A model generated the notes under the pieces. It was not told the DNA's origin and did no database searches. It saw nothing but the letters and a program-made list of their open reading frames with translations. Shown in pieces: positions 45,224 to 58,408 of a stretch of DNA of 64,000 bases; the stretch's first letter is position 1, and each line of letters starts with the position of its first letter. Position numbers and translations under genes: made by a program. The DNA comes from Mesodorylaimus sp. YZB2_4 (lineage: Eukaryota > Nematoda > Enoplea > Dorylaimida > Dorylaimidae), in the NCBI GenBank assembly GCA_030248295.1, contig JASANH010001234.1:124001-188000 (forward strand). Reading direction: 5' to 3'.

Positions 45224-46846
45224 ATGGCATCTGCAATTCACGAGATGGATCTTCCGACTGATGTGCTGTTCAAAATCGTTACATATCTCCCGATAGCGCA
45301 GTGGCCCGCGCTGGAACGTCTTGGACCCAGTTTTCAAAGCGCCGTTTATTCGGCGTGGAAATCACTAAGATCGATTAAAGTCGACGAGGATTTGGTGTCG
45401 AGATATGAACTGAGAGAAGGTGGTCACCAGAAAGTCAATGCGATTTTGGAAAGTTTGCTGTTGCGCGTTCCCAATATCGAGTCGATCAGTGGTTTTGGTA
45501 TTTTTTTAAATTCATATCATTCGTTTTCCTTCGGTTTCGGGGTTCATCAGACCTCGATCGATATTCTCTGCAAGTTTCAGCATTTAAGTTTCATTAGTTT
45601 CGCCAATTGTGACAATTTCCGTCCATTGGCTGCCTTCCTGACATCCTCGGCCAGCAGGCATTGCTTGAAAGTGCTCGATATCACATACCGTCTGCCACGC
45701 TCCTTGAATTATCCATTCAATTTTCAACCAGAATACGCACAATTGCGATCGGCGCTGGCTGAATTAGCATTGACCGAATTGAACGCCAACAACTGCCATC
45801 TTCCATCAGGAGCGCTGGACATGTTGAACACGTCGAATATGACTGCTCTGAAGGTGGGCGGAGTTTGGATCGACCCGAATGTTTTGATTGGATTGATCAA
45901 TGGTGCCCCGCATTTGGAGCAGCTGGAGTTCTCGATCTGCCCTTGCAACGCGGCTGAAAGTGACTGCAGTGCTCAACATTTTACTGCCAATCAACAATTG
46001 CCTCGAATCATTGGCCAGATCGATAATTTGACGATCTTGAAGATTGCTAGTGTCTGCTTATGGCGTTGTGATATTGACCATTTAGGTCTGGGATCGAGGT
46101 TGATAGAAATGGTTCGTCAGCTCGGTCGTCGTGGTCGTCTCACTGAATTAAGCGTTGATAGAAACTTGTTTACAAGTGGTTTGATCAGAGCGATCGCCGA
46201 TCACATGCATCGATTGCGGTGTCTGGAATACGGATCAGTCTCGGATAATGATTTGAAATACGCCCTTCGTCGATTGCCGCACTTGGAAGAGCTGAAAGTG
46301 GGCATTTGGCCATGCAAGTTCGACGTGTTCTCTTTCATCAGCGATCACTTGCCGCAGTTGAAGAGCTTGTCCGTGGAAGAACCTCTTAAAATTAACTTAT
46401 CGTCTTTGATTCAGCTGGTTCAACTTCCCAACTTGAAACATTTGCGCCTTCATTCCGAATTTTATCTTACGGGTGATTCAGATTGGGCCAACTTACCTAA
46501 ATTGAATTTAGAGACTTTGGAATTTCCAAAACTTGTTGAATGGAGTAACAACTCAGTTGGAGGCTTTATCAAAAAGTGTCCAAATCTTCGTCTTCTCAGT
46601 CTACCTGAGAATGCGACCGATGGTGACCTGAATGAAATCGGGAGATCTTGCCGTTATCTCGAAGAGCTGCGTATCGGCCATTGTAATCAGGTGACGGCCA
46701 GTGGCATTCAGGCGGTCATCGATGGATGTGCCAAATTGAAGGTGGTCAAGGTGTCGGATTCCATGGATCTTAATCATGGTGCTCAGTTGAAGATGGCCAA
46801 ATATAGGAAGATAAATTTCGAGTATACATTGCCATGGAAGTTTTGA
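45224..46846 (+). CDS. Intronless F-box/LRR protein (FBXL-like), paralogue 1
   Basis: A single exon encodes 540 residues. Residues 8-45 form an F-box (MDLPTDVLFKIVTYLPIAQW). The remainder is made of leucine-rich repeats of irregular length, clear in LPHLEELKVGIW, LPQLKSLSVEE, LPNLKHLRL and the cysteine-containing SCRYLEELRIGHCNQVTASG. F-box/LRR proteins are substrate receptors of SCF (Skp1-Cul1) ubiquitin ligases; the target is unknown. The protein is about two-thirds identical over long stretches to that at 50118-51743, and ~230 bases of upstream sequence are duplicated as well. A TCTGATTTCAG acceptor 32 bases before the ATG points to a spliced or trans-spliced 5' leader. Confidence 0.85.
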   Translation: MASAIHEMDLPTDVLFKIVTYLPIAQWPALERLGPSFQSAVYSAWKSLRSIKVDEDLVSRYELREGGHQKVNAILESLLLRVPNIESISGFGIFLNSYHSFSFGFGVHQTSIDILCKFQHLSFISFANCDNFRPLAAFLTSSASRHCLKVLDITYRLPRSLNYPFNFQPEYAQLRSALAELALTELNANNCHLPSGALDMLNTSNMTALKVGGVWIDPNVLIGLINGAPHLEQLEFSICPCNAAESDCSAQHFTANQQLPRIIGQIDNLTILKIASVCLWRCDIDHLGLGSRLIEMVRQLGRRGRLTELSVDRNLFTSGLIRAIADHMHRLRCLEYGSVSDNDLKYALRRLPHLEELKVGIWPCKFDVFSFISDHLPQLKSLSVEEPLKINLSSLIQLVQLPNLKHLRLHSEFYLTGDSDWANLPKLNLETLEFPKLVEWSNNSVGGFIKKCPNLRLLSLPENATDGDLNEIGRSCRYLEELRIGHCNQVTASGIQAVIDGCAKLKVVKVSDSMDLNHGAQLKMAKYRKINFEYTLPWKF

Positions 46847-46884
46847 TGGCCCAAGGTGCTGGCAGGTTTTTGCTGAGCTAATTT

Positions 46885-47275
46885 TTTTGGGATTTATAAC
46901 TTGTGTTCATGGGTTTGATGTAATTTGAAGTGTGGGCTCGCGCCAGGAGTAGATGGGGATTATGTGATTTGATTGTCATGGACTGGTGGCCAAGGCGTCG
47001 AGTTCGATTATTGGGGAGGAAAGCGGAGTTAGATTGAAATTCGTGAGATAATAAATGAAAAAAGTGAAAATTGGGGGTGAATGGGTCATTCATGCAAATT
47101 TCATGAGTAAAATTTTTTCGTGTTTCTTCGGCGAGGAATGTGAGAGTGAAGGTGAAAGCCTCGAAATATCTTTAATTAAAAGTTGACTGATCTTTTTTGA
47201 ATATGGGACATTTTAGGTAAGCCATTTTACCGAGCGATTATTCGAAAACGTGTTTTCGAGGTGAGGTTCTTGTTT
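46885..47275 (+). pseudogene. Degenerate duplicate of the BRIP1 3' end (copy C)
   Basis: This segment directly follows F-box gene 1. It shares with copy B and BRIP1 the blocks GGCGTCGAGTTCGATTATTGG, AAAAAAGTGAAAATT, GAATGTGAGAGTG and a TTTTAG acceptor before ACCGAGCGATTATTCGAAA. The coding frame is disrupted. It shares ~100 bases left of the BRIP1-like part with copy B but not with BRIP1, so B and C derive from each other. Confidence 0.65.
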
Positions 47276-48319
47276 AAACTTGTTTTAGACATGTCCTTGA
47301 AGAGAACGAATTTTGATTGTGACAGTTTGACAATGGAGTTTCCTTAGCCGGGCTTATTCCCAAAAGTTGCAAGCAGAATCACTCAACTGCATATAATTCC
47401 CGTCTTAAAACGAAGACGAGTCCTTCAGGGTCTGGGGTCATAGCGTTGGGATTAGATGACTTGATGCGATTGACCTCGAGTCAGTGCCGGATAAGTTTGG
47501 ACGAGAATGCAGGAGGGGTGTGAGATGGAGATGTTGAAGTTTGTTCTAGTCATGACATGAGTCATATTTTACTGTGCGCTATACTAAGCTGCAGATGCTC
47601 ATTCTGGGGTGAACACAGCAAATTACGCAAAGTTCAGTCAACAAATGACCGAGCAAGGGTTTCAAGTGTGGTGAGAACTCCTTGACGATTCATGGCTGTC
47701 CAAGGTCACCACCAAAAAAGGTATCTCGTTTCCTGCTTGATTTTTCTAAGCTCAGCACATTGTCAGATGCAGGCAGGACTCACTGAGGAGAGACTGGATC
47801 TCCTCATGTCTCATGATTTACTGTTCCCAAAGCTACCGAAGTGCACTCCTGGGTTCATACAAGGCTGGAAAGGGGCCATCCATAAAGGTCGACCGCACAA
47901 AATCTCGATTTTTTGACCCCCCTCCCCCCCTGACCGCATGCCGACCACTTATCGCGAACCCCCCACAAAAATGGTCGACCACTTGAGCCAGACCCCCCCT
48001 TTTGAACGCAGTTTTGTGAAATGTTTCGTCTTATGCTTTCTCGAGCTCGACAAGATGTCATCTCCTTCGAAGACAAATCGTTTTTGATTTATGGAGCGGA
48101 TTTCTATTTTGTAAAAGCCTCCACAAACTTTTCCCACAACTTTTCCCCATATTTTTTAAAAGTTTTTCGGGTTGGGCCGCGCCGGCCCAGTTCTCTACGG
48201 ACTTACAATCATATAAACTGGCCAGCAGTCATGAGATGATAAGCGCGGCTGTGGGGGATCGGTTGGGATCCCAATCCTGATCCTGACATTGAGGCATCGG
48301 AATTCTGCTAATAATTATG

Positions 48320-48470
48320 ATATGCATAAGCATGGCAGGTACACTCAGATCCATCATATCTGCCATGAAGCAGTAGCGATGAAGAGGCAACAGCAACATC
48401 AGCTCAAATCGATAATGATAGCAACACTAATTTTACTTAGCCTAGGCTGACCTTGCTGGACGCGTATCGA
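48320..48470 (+). repeat. Dispersed repeat (copy 2, inverse of 29.2 kb)
   Basis: It shares CATCAGCTCAAATCGAT, GCGATGAAGAGGCAACAG and AGGCTGACCTTG with the complement of 29205-29400. Noncoding, class unknown. Confidence 0.5.
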
Positions 48471-48483
48471 AACTGCGAATGTA

Positions 48484-48581
48484 CCGTATTTCCTCGAAAT
48501 CCTCGCCCCTCTGGTTATTCTCCCCGTCTGGGACCCATCTGAAAAAATTTCTCCCGCGGTGAGAATTTCGAGGAAATACGG
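48484..48581. mobile_element. 98-base palindrome-ended element
   Basis: The ends CCGTATTTCCTCGAAAT and ATTTCGAGGAAATACGG are perfect inverse complements (17 bp) bounding a 98-base unit with no coding capacity. This form fits a very short MITE. No target duplication is evident. Confidence 0.7.
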
Positions 48582-48729
48582 AACTCATCAATTTCAGCTT
48601 ATTTATAATGACTGAAACTCGAACTGATAAAAAACCTGGATGACTAAAGATCCCGATCCCGCTCGGGCTTGCCCTGATCTCGATCCTGGAAAAAGGTGAT
48701 ACCGACCTATCCCTAGAGGTGACCAGCTC

Positions 48730-49035
48730 TCATGGCAGGTTCCTGTGTCTTCACTGGGAGCACCTCCACACGAGGGCATACTGGGTGAGAAGGGGCTTGG
48801 GCTTGTCGTTAGCTTAGGGACCATCTCGACTGGTGTTTGGGGACAGTTTGCCAATTCTCGGCTCCTTGGGTGGGCGTCCGCCGTTTGACAGTAACGTGGT
48901 GTCGCCCGGAGCCAGGTGTCCCAAGCCAACGACAAGCTACTAAACTGCCGGCCTCCGTCGGAATAGAACCTCGGCCTCCCAGTCAGGGTTGCGGGCCAGA
49001 AAGGCGGATCAACGCCTAAATCAGCTCAGCCATCG
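48730..49035 (-). mobile_element. tRNA-derived SINE, family B, minus strand
   Basis: Reading the minus strand, the tRNA-like head (GGCTGAGCTGATTTAGG) and a GACTGGGAGGCCGAGGTTC segment are followed by GGCAGTTTAGTAGCTTG and CACCTGGCTCCGGGCG, the tail seen at 16.1 kb. Confidence 0.6.
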
Positions 49036-49454
49036 CCTCTCAACTTTTCCCTTTCGGATCAGAAGCCACTCCATTTGGGAATAAGAGTCCTGATGAAGCC
49101 GAAATTGCATGATCGAGAATGAACGACCAAGGAGGAGAGAAGACAAAAAGTTTTGAAGGTTTGAACGCGCACTACTGATGAAGATAAAAGGTGTTTTTTG
49201 TCATCAAAAGTCTAAAAATTTGCTGCGGTCGACCATTGGCCGCTACCCCTCCCGCGACCGCAGCTGACCACTTTTTGCCAACCCCCTCCCCCCTAGGCTG
49301 CGGTCGACCTTTATGGATGGCCCCAAAGCAAGGAAGAGTGTCTGGAAATTCAGGGAAAATGACATTTAGAAGCCGACATTGATAGAAACTGAGACAGGTT
49401 GCATTTTGAGGATACAATACAAATGTCGAATCATCTTGTTGATCGTGCTGGTAG

Positions 49455-49794
49455 CCAGCATCGACCGATCCGAGGGGTGGATCAGTTCCTGATCTGATTC
49501 AACTGCTGGATCGGCAACTAATATTTTTCGCGCTGTATCTGGCGGAAAATAATAAAATGCGACAAACTATAACGAGAAAATCCCGTTTTTTCTCTCAGTA
49601 TTTAATCCCACTTTAGGTGCTGCTTACTGTCTCTTGCCCTTTGGAGTGGTCTAACAAAGAGTGTCAGCGAGCAACCATGGCAGGTTGGCGGACGCAGTGC
49701 CAAACACGTCATCCCCATCTATCTTCTATTTTTTGAAGCGGATCGGATCGGGATCAGGCCGATCCGTGCCTTGGGTCGGATCGGTCGATGCTGG
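49455..49794 (+). mobile_element. Short TIR element (CCAGCATCGAC family)
   Basis: Perfect ends CCAGCATCGACCGATCC and GGATCGGTCGATGCTGG bound a 340-base noncoding element with the family's internal blocks. Flanks GCTGGTAG and GCTGATAA are similar but not identical octamers, so an aged 8-base target duplication is possible. Confidence 0.75.
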
Positions 49795-50117
49795 GCTGAT
49801 AACGTCAGTCAGTAAATCACTTGAAATTTTTGGTTAGACCCCAAGTAGACCTTGTAAACACGGTACGCAGTATGCTATGGTGAGGTGCAGATGATGGGAC
49901 AGTCGCCATAAACTCGGTCGGATGACATTCTTAGATTTCTGGTCTCCTGGGTCTTCGGCGTGGTGCAAAGCTCTAGCTTGGGCCCAGAAGGATGAGAGGG
50001 TGACTGACGCAGTTTTTCTTTTGCTGAGGAGCTTGTGTCCCAAGAATGAAAGCTTTCTCTGATTTCAGATAAACGATTCTTTGCACGTGAAAGACGCTTC
50101 TCAAAAATCGATCTGAA

Positions 50118-51743
50118 ATGGCAGCTGCAAAATACGAGATGGATCTTCCGAGTAATGTGCTGTTCAAAATCGTCTCATATCTCCCGATAGCGCAATGGCC
50201 CGCGCTGGAACGTCTCAGCCCGAATTTCCAAAAGGCAGTTTATATGGCATGGCAAAAAGTGAACTCGACTAAAGTCGACGAGTATCTGATGTCGAGAAAT
50301 AAGCTCAGAGATGGCGGTCACGAGAAACTCAATGTGATTCTGAGAAGTATGCTGGTGCGCACCCCAAACATCGAATCGATCAGTGGTTTTGGCATTCAAT
50401 CAAATTCATCGCATTTATTTCCCTCTGGTTGCGAGGTTCATCAGTCGTCGATCGATATTCTCTGCAAGTTCCAGCATCTGCGTTGCATCAGTTTCGCTGA
50501 TTGCAAGGATTTCCGTGCATTGGCTGCCTTCCTGACATCGTCGGCCAGCAGGCATTGTTTGCAAGTGCTCGATATCACATACCGCCTACCACGCTCCCTG
50601 AATTACCCATTCAATTTTCAACCAGAATACGCACAATTGCGATCGGCGCTGGCTGGATTGAAATTAACCGAATTGAACGCCAACTCGAGCGAACTTCTTC
50701 CACCAGGCTCACTGGACATGTTGAACACGTCGGCCATGAGAATTCTGAAGGTCGGAGGAGTTTGGATTGACCCGACTATTTTGATTGGATTGATCAAAGG
50801 TGCTCGGAATTTGGATCATTTGGAGTTCTCGATCTGCCCGTGCAGCCGGGCCGAAAGTAAGTGCATTGCTCAGCATGTAGATGCCAATCGACGATTGCTT
50901 CTAATCATCTCCCTGCTCGATCAGTTGATGATCTTGAAGGTCACCAGCCTGGACTGTGGAGTGACTCTGGAGTGTGAGGCTTTCTGTTTGCATATGGCAT
51001 TTCATTTGGAAGAAATGGTTCGTGGTCTCGGCCGTTGGGGTCGTCTCATGATATTTGGAATCGATGATAGCTTGCATAGGTTCGGTTTGATCAAAGCGAT
51101 CGCCGATTACTTGCCTCAATTGAGAGGTTTGGAATACGGATTAGTTTCGGGCAGTGATTTGAGATATGCTCTCGCCCGACTGCCGCGCTTGAAAGAGTTG
51201 AAAGTGGACTTAAAGCTATGCCGTTTCGACGTATTCTCGTTCATTCATGATCACTTGCCGCGGTTGAAGAGCTTGTCTGTGGAAGAAAAAGGCGGATCGA
51301 CCTTGGAGTCTTTGATTCATCTGATTCAATTTCCCGAATTTAAGAATTTACGCATCGAAGGAAGTTTATTTATTCATTCGATGGATGCTCCAGATTTGGC
51401 CAATTTGCCTGATATGCGTTTGGAAACGTTGGAATTTCCAGGATATGTTCGAAACGAGGACGAGTCACTTGCGGCCTTTCTCAAAAAGTGCCCGCTGCTT
51501 CGTCGTCTGATTCTACCTGAGAATACGACTGATCGCGAGATGCAAGTAATTAGCAAAACTTGCCATTATCTCGAAGAGCTGCGTATCGGTCATTGCAATC
51601 AGGTGACGGCCAGTGGCATTCAGGCGGTCATTGATGGATGTACCAAATTGAAGGTGGTCAATTCGACTGTTTTTGCGTATCGAGCTAATCGCGGGCAATT
51701 GAAGATAGGCAAGTACAGGAAGATCAGCTTTATATATCCTTGA
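50118..51743 (+). CDS. Intronless F-box/LRR protein (FBXL-like), paralogue 2
   Basis: A single exon encodes 541 residues. It has the same F-box (MDLPSNVLFKIVSYLPIAQW) and LRR layout as the gene at 45224-46846, including identical stretches such as LDITYRLPRSLNYPFNFQPE and LEELRIGHCNQVTASGIQAV. Differences concentrate in the middle LRRs (residues ~195-330) and in the last 30 residues, the parts most likely to contact substrate. The upstream 250 bases are also duplicated, with the same TCTGATTTCAG acceptor (here 46 bases before the ATG). Expected role: SCF ubiquitin-ligase substrate receptor. Both copies keep open frames with coding-type differences, so both seem functional. Confidence 0.85.
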   Translation: MAAAKYEMDLPSNVLFKIVSYLPIAQWPALERLSPNFQKAVYMAWQKVNSTKVDEYLMSRNKLRDGGHEKLNVILRSMLVRTPNIESISGFGIQSNSSHLFPSGCEVHQSSIDILCKFQHLRCISFADCKDFRALAAFLTSSASRHCLQVLDITYRLPRSLNYPFNFQPEYAQLRSALAGLKLTELNANSSELLPPGSLDMLNTSAMRILKVGGVWIDPTILIGLIKGARNLDHLEFSICPCSRAESKCIAQHVDANRRLLLIISLLDQLMILKVTSLDCGVTLECEAFCLHMAFHLEEMVRGLGRWGRLMIFGIDDSLHRFGLIKAIADYLPQLRGLEYGLVSGSDLRYALARLPRLKELKVDLKLCRFDVFSFIHDHLPRLKSLSVEEKGGSTLESLIHLIQFPEFKNLRIEGSLFIHSMDAPDLANLPDMRLETLEFPGYVRNEDESLAAFLKKCPLLRRLILPENTTDREMQVISKTCHYLEELRIGHCNQVTASGIQAVIDGCTKLKVVNSTVFAYRANRGQLKIGKYRKISFIYP

Positions 51744-51951
51744 TTCGAAAGGATGTTATCTCCAGATGCTGATAGGCTTCGAGCTTTTGATTAGCGCATT
51801 GATGATTCTTTTCTCACACGCCATTGCTTCTGGATGCATTTGCAGGCCGACAAGTGCCTGTTCCTCAATTTATTATCTCACAAGACCTTGGTCATTGCAC
51901 TAGTAACTAGGACACACCTCAATCAACAAGCAGTCGGCATGTTGGGAATGT

Positions 51952-55551
<3,600 letters not shown>

Positions 55552-56019
55552 GCGAGTCCCTGCGCTCAACTTGGTGCTCCTTCACGCAAACGCGTGAGTA
55601 GACCTGAATAATACAAAAATATCACGTTTTATTCTCTAAATAATCGTTCCCTCGCTTACCCTATCGTCGACTAGACGCGGACACCTTTTTCGGCTGCCCG
55701 TTTCTCAAACACTAGCACGCCAGTACGCTGTGATCAAGAGGCGAAAGCCGAAAACGACCTTCCCGATCCCATGCAGATAGCGCACAGTGGGCACAGGTTC
55801 CTAACCGCTTATAACAATCTAGCGACAATGTAAAGTAGGCTCAAACTCTTTCGAAGGCTGCAACATCCACTCATGCACTCGCCAGTTTCCACTTTCCAAC
55901 ACTGACACCTGCACACCATCTCCAACAGAACAGTGTGGGAAATCAAAAACACGATTTGAAATTACAGGAATAGTGCAGATTCCCCAAAATATCACAACGC
56001 TGACGATCAGTCATCAAAT
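55552..56019. other. Gap between EMC2 and PI4K2
   Basis: Same-strand spacer with the probable PI4K2 5' UTR exon start near 55602. No other gene is seen. Confidence 0.45.
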
Positions 56020-58033
56020 TCACGACCCCTCGGCTGTCGGTGCTTGAACCGATTTCAACATGGATTCGATGCACTCGAACTGGGCATGCAATGCCAGACT
56101 GGTGACAGCCTAAGGAAAAGAGTATTGCACAATTGCAACCTCTGCTATGAATAGGGCCAGGCTTGTGGCCTGCTGGGCGTCTGCCTTTCACGCCAGGTGC
56201 GCAGCTATGGGCGTGTGTTCGACTCGCGGTCCGGTAGATCATTTTGTGCAATGCGTCCCATCACCTTCCAGTGCGCAAAAGCGTTTGGTGATGTGGTAAA
56301 ACAGGAACAGGAAAGAGCATCTCCTAATTCTGAGCTAAAACTTTCAGAGTCCCACCAGAGCCCAAAATAGATTTCAGATATTCCCGTCATAATCGAATAA
56401 ACTTACATCCTTTTGCTGCTTATAAACATCGATAAGCTTGGCCGCGGCCGCGTTAGCCGTACTGATCAAATCTTTCCGTTTTTGACTCGTGGCCTTTTGC
56501 GCCAATTGACTACAAGTCTATAATAAAAAACTTTTCAGTCCGTTCTGACCATTTAAGGGATTCAAATCGCACATACCGAAAGCAAGCCCCATAAAGCTCG
56601 AATATTTTTCGGATTTAATTTAGCAGCTTCGGCAAAGTAAGCTTTCGCCAATTCAAGATTATCCAAACCGCCTTGAGTGTACTTGATCTGGAAAAAAGGA
56701 ACAATTATTTATGTCATACTTTATCCATAGCCAAGCACCGCATCGCACTCAAGGGCTAAGTAGCACATATTTGGCAATAATATTTTACCCAGGCGGGATT
56801 CGAAGCCTTCCCTGTAAGTGCGCAACTAGTGCCTTAACTCATTCGGCCACAACTGGACAATACAAATCGAGACTCATGTTATGTCATACTTGATTTAGTA
56901 GAGGGCGGAGGAACACAGACTGACAATCTTTTTTCCCCCGGGCAGGAGTCGAACCCTCTCCTCTAAGCCAAGTATGAACCTAGTGCCTTAAACCGCAAGG
57001 CCGCGACCCGGACAAGACAGTCGAGACTCATCGAATCTAATCAGCACTCACCTCGGCGTAGTACTGATGATATAAATGATCTCTAGGATGACTGAGAATC
57101 AGTTCCTCAACACAATAAGCAGCCTTGGCGTAATCTTGTTCGCTCAGATATAAATGGCTCAGTTCCAACCAAGCTTCCGTATCGTTCATGAACCTGCGAA
57201 GAAATAAAACAGAAAAATGAACCAGCCAAGACGAACTTTAGGCGGGAAACTAATGTTTAAAATGCCTAAAGCAGGACGTACTTTTTCAGATAGTCGGACA
57301 ACTCTTTGATCGCATCAGATGAACGTCCTTGCGCTTTCAAAACGGCAATTTTCCGTTTCCGATAAGACTAAAAAAGCGTCATCAAAGACAACGGTTGCAG
57401 TATTTTTTATTTCAGACAGCATTACCGGATTTGATTCGTCTCGTTTTATCAGGTCTTCGTAGATTTTTAATGCGGGTACGAGCCTAGACAAAAGTTTATT
57501 CATCGGAAGTTTTTAAACGAGAAATTTTTCAAAATATTACTTACTTTCCAACGCATTCCAATTGCATGGCTCGCAATTTAAGGACTCGATCGCTGTTGGG
57601 AAATTGATTCGACAAAGCCAACAAACATTCTTGAGCGATGTCCAAACGTGCGCAATCGAGTGATGCAACGACAACTTGCTCATAAACGATCCAAACTGCA
57701 AAAGGAAAGAAATATTGCCGTGTTACATACGAGCGGAAAATTGAAAAACTTTACGTTCATCGCCGAGCGAATTTGGGTGCCTAGATAAAACGTGTTCCCA
57801 AATTTCCACCGCCTCTTCGCTACGACGTACATTGTTCTCACGCCACTTTCGCAAAGTTAGGCGACCCTCTAAAAAACATCTTCGATCACAAAAAATCCGA
57901 TTTACTGTTCCCAATCCGATATAAAAGTCGAATCAGAAAGATTCATGCACAAAACGAAAAGACCAACCAAGACCGAAGAAATACTATAACTCTTACCATC
58001 AAATGACACGCGGGGCCAATCCTTTATTTCCAT
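56020..58033 (-). CDS. emc-2: ER membrane protein complex subunit 2 (EMC2 / TTC35)
   Basis: Nine exons give 299 residues (human 297): 58033-57997, 57868-57755, 57695-57545, 57483-57426, 57367-57282, 57193-57052, 56687-56577, 56517-56407 and 56109-56020. TPR helices align along the whole length: [117 protein letters not shown] and the closing [15 protein letters not shown]2 is the cytosolic TPR scaffold of the EMC insertase for tail-anchored and multipass proteins. All phases close exactly. Intron 6 contains two SINEs. Confidence 0.95.
56140..56245 (+). mobile_element. tRNA-like SINE head, family A, degenerate (EMC2 intron 8)
   Basis: GCTTGTGGCCTGCTGGGCG, GTCTGCCTTTCACGCC and a B-box-like GTTCGACTCGC occur in family A order on the plus strand, antisense to EMC2. 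Confidence 0.5.
56711..56866 (-). mobile_element. tRNA-derived SINE, family A (EMC2 intron 6, copy 1)
   Basis: Near full length. The minus-strand head has the B-box-like GCTTCGAATCC, and the tail has TGCCAAATATGTGCT and TATGGATAAAGTATGACA, matching 26885-27042. Confidence 0.7.
56880..57016 (-). mobile_element. tRNA-derived SINE, family A (EMC2 intron 6, copy 2)
   Basis: Tandem neighbour of copy 1 in the same orientation. Head with GGTCGCGGCCTTGCGG and B box GGTTCGACTCC; the tail ends in AAGTATGACATA. Confidence 0.65.
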
Positions 58034-58408
58034 TTTTAAACGACCGTGTTTAGTCAATAAAATATCAAATCAAATAAATCAAAAACGTTTTCGAAAATCA
58101 CAAATCTCAATTTCTACAGTAATCCGTCGCGACCTTTTCTCGCACACACTCGCAGGTACAAAAAAAGCGCGAGATTTAAAATTGAACTATGACCATTTAA
58201 GCCAGAAAAAGCACACTTAAGAATATGCATTTTTGTGTGAAAAATATTGGACTAATGGAGTTTACAGTAAGCCTAACAAAGAACTGAATATTTCACGGCA
58301 TCCATCAGCAATATGAATAGGTATCATAGCACGGACATCAGATCAATAGGCAAGCTGTTGCTGGGCATATCCATTTCTTTGTAATCCCTAGACTCATTCA
58401 CCTACGCA

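Larger units (their letters stand above)
46847..50117. other. Accessory region between the two F-box genes
   Basis: It holds BRIP1-tail copy C, dispersed repeats at 47.87-47.97 and 49.22-49.33 kb that share GGTCGACC-containing inverted segments, a 98-base palindrome-ended element, a family B SINE, a TIR element (49455-49794) and the duplicated F-box upstream region (from ~49860). I find no other gene. Confidence 0.5.
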
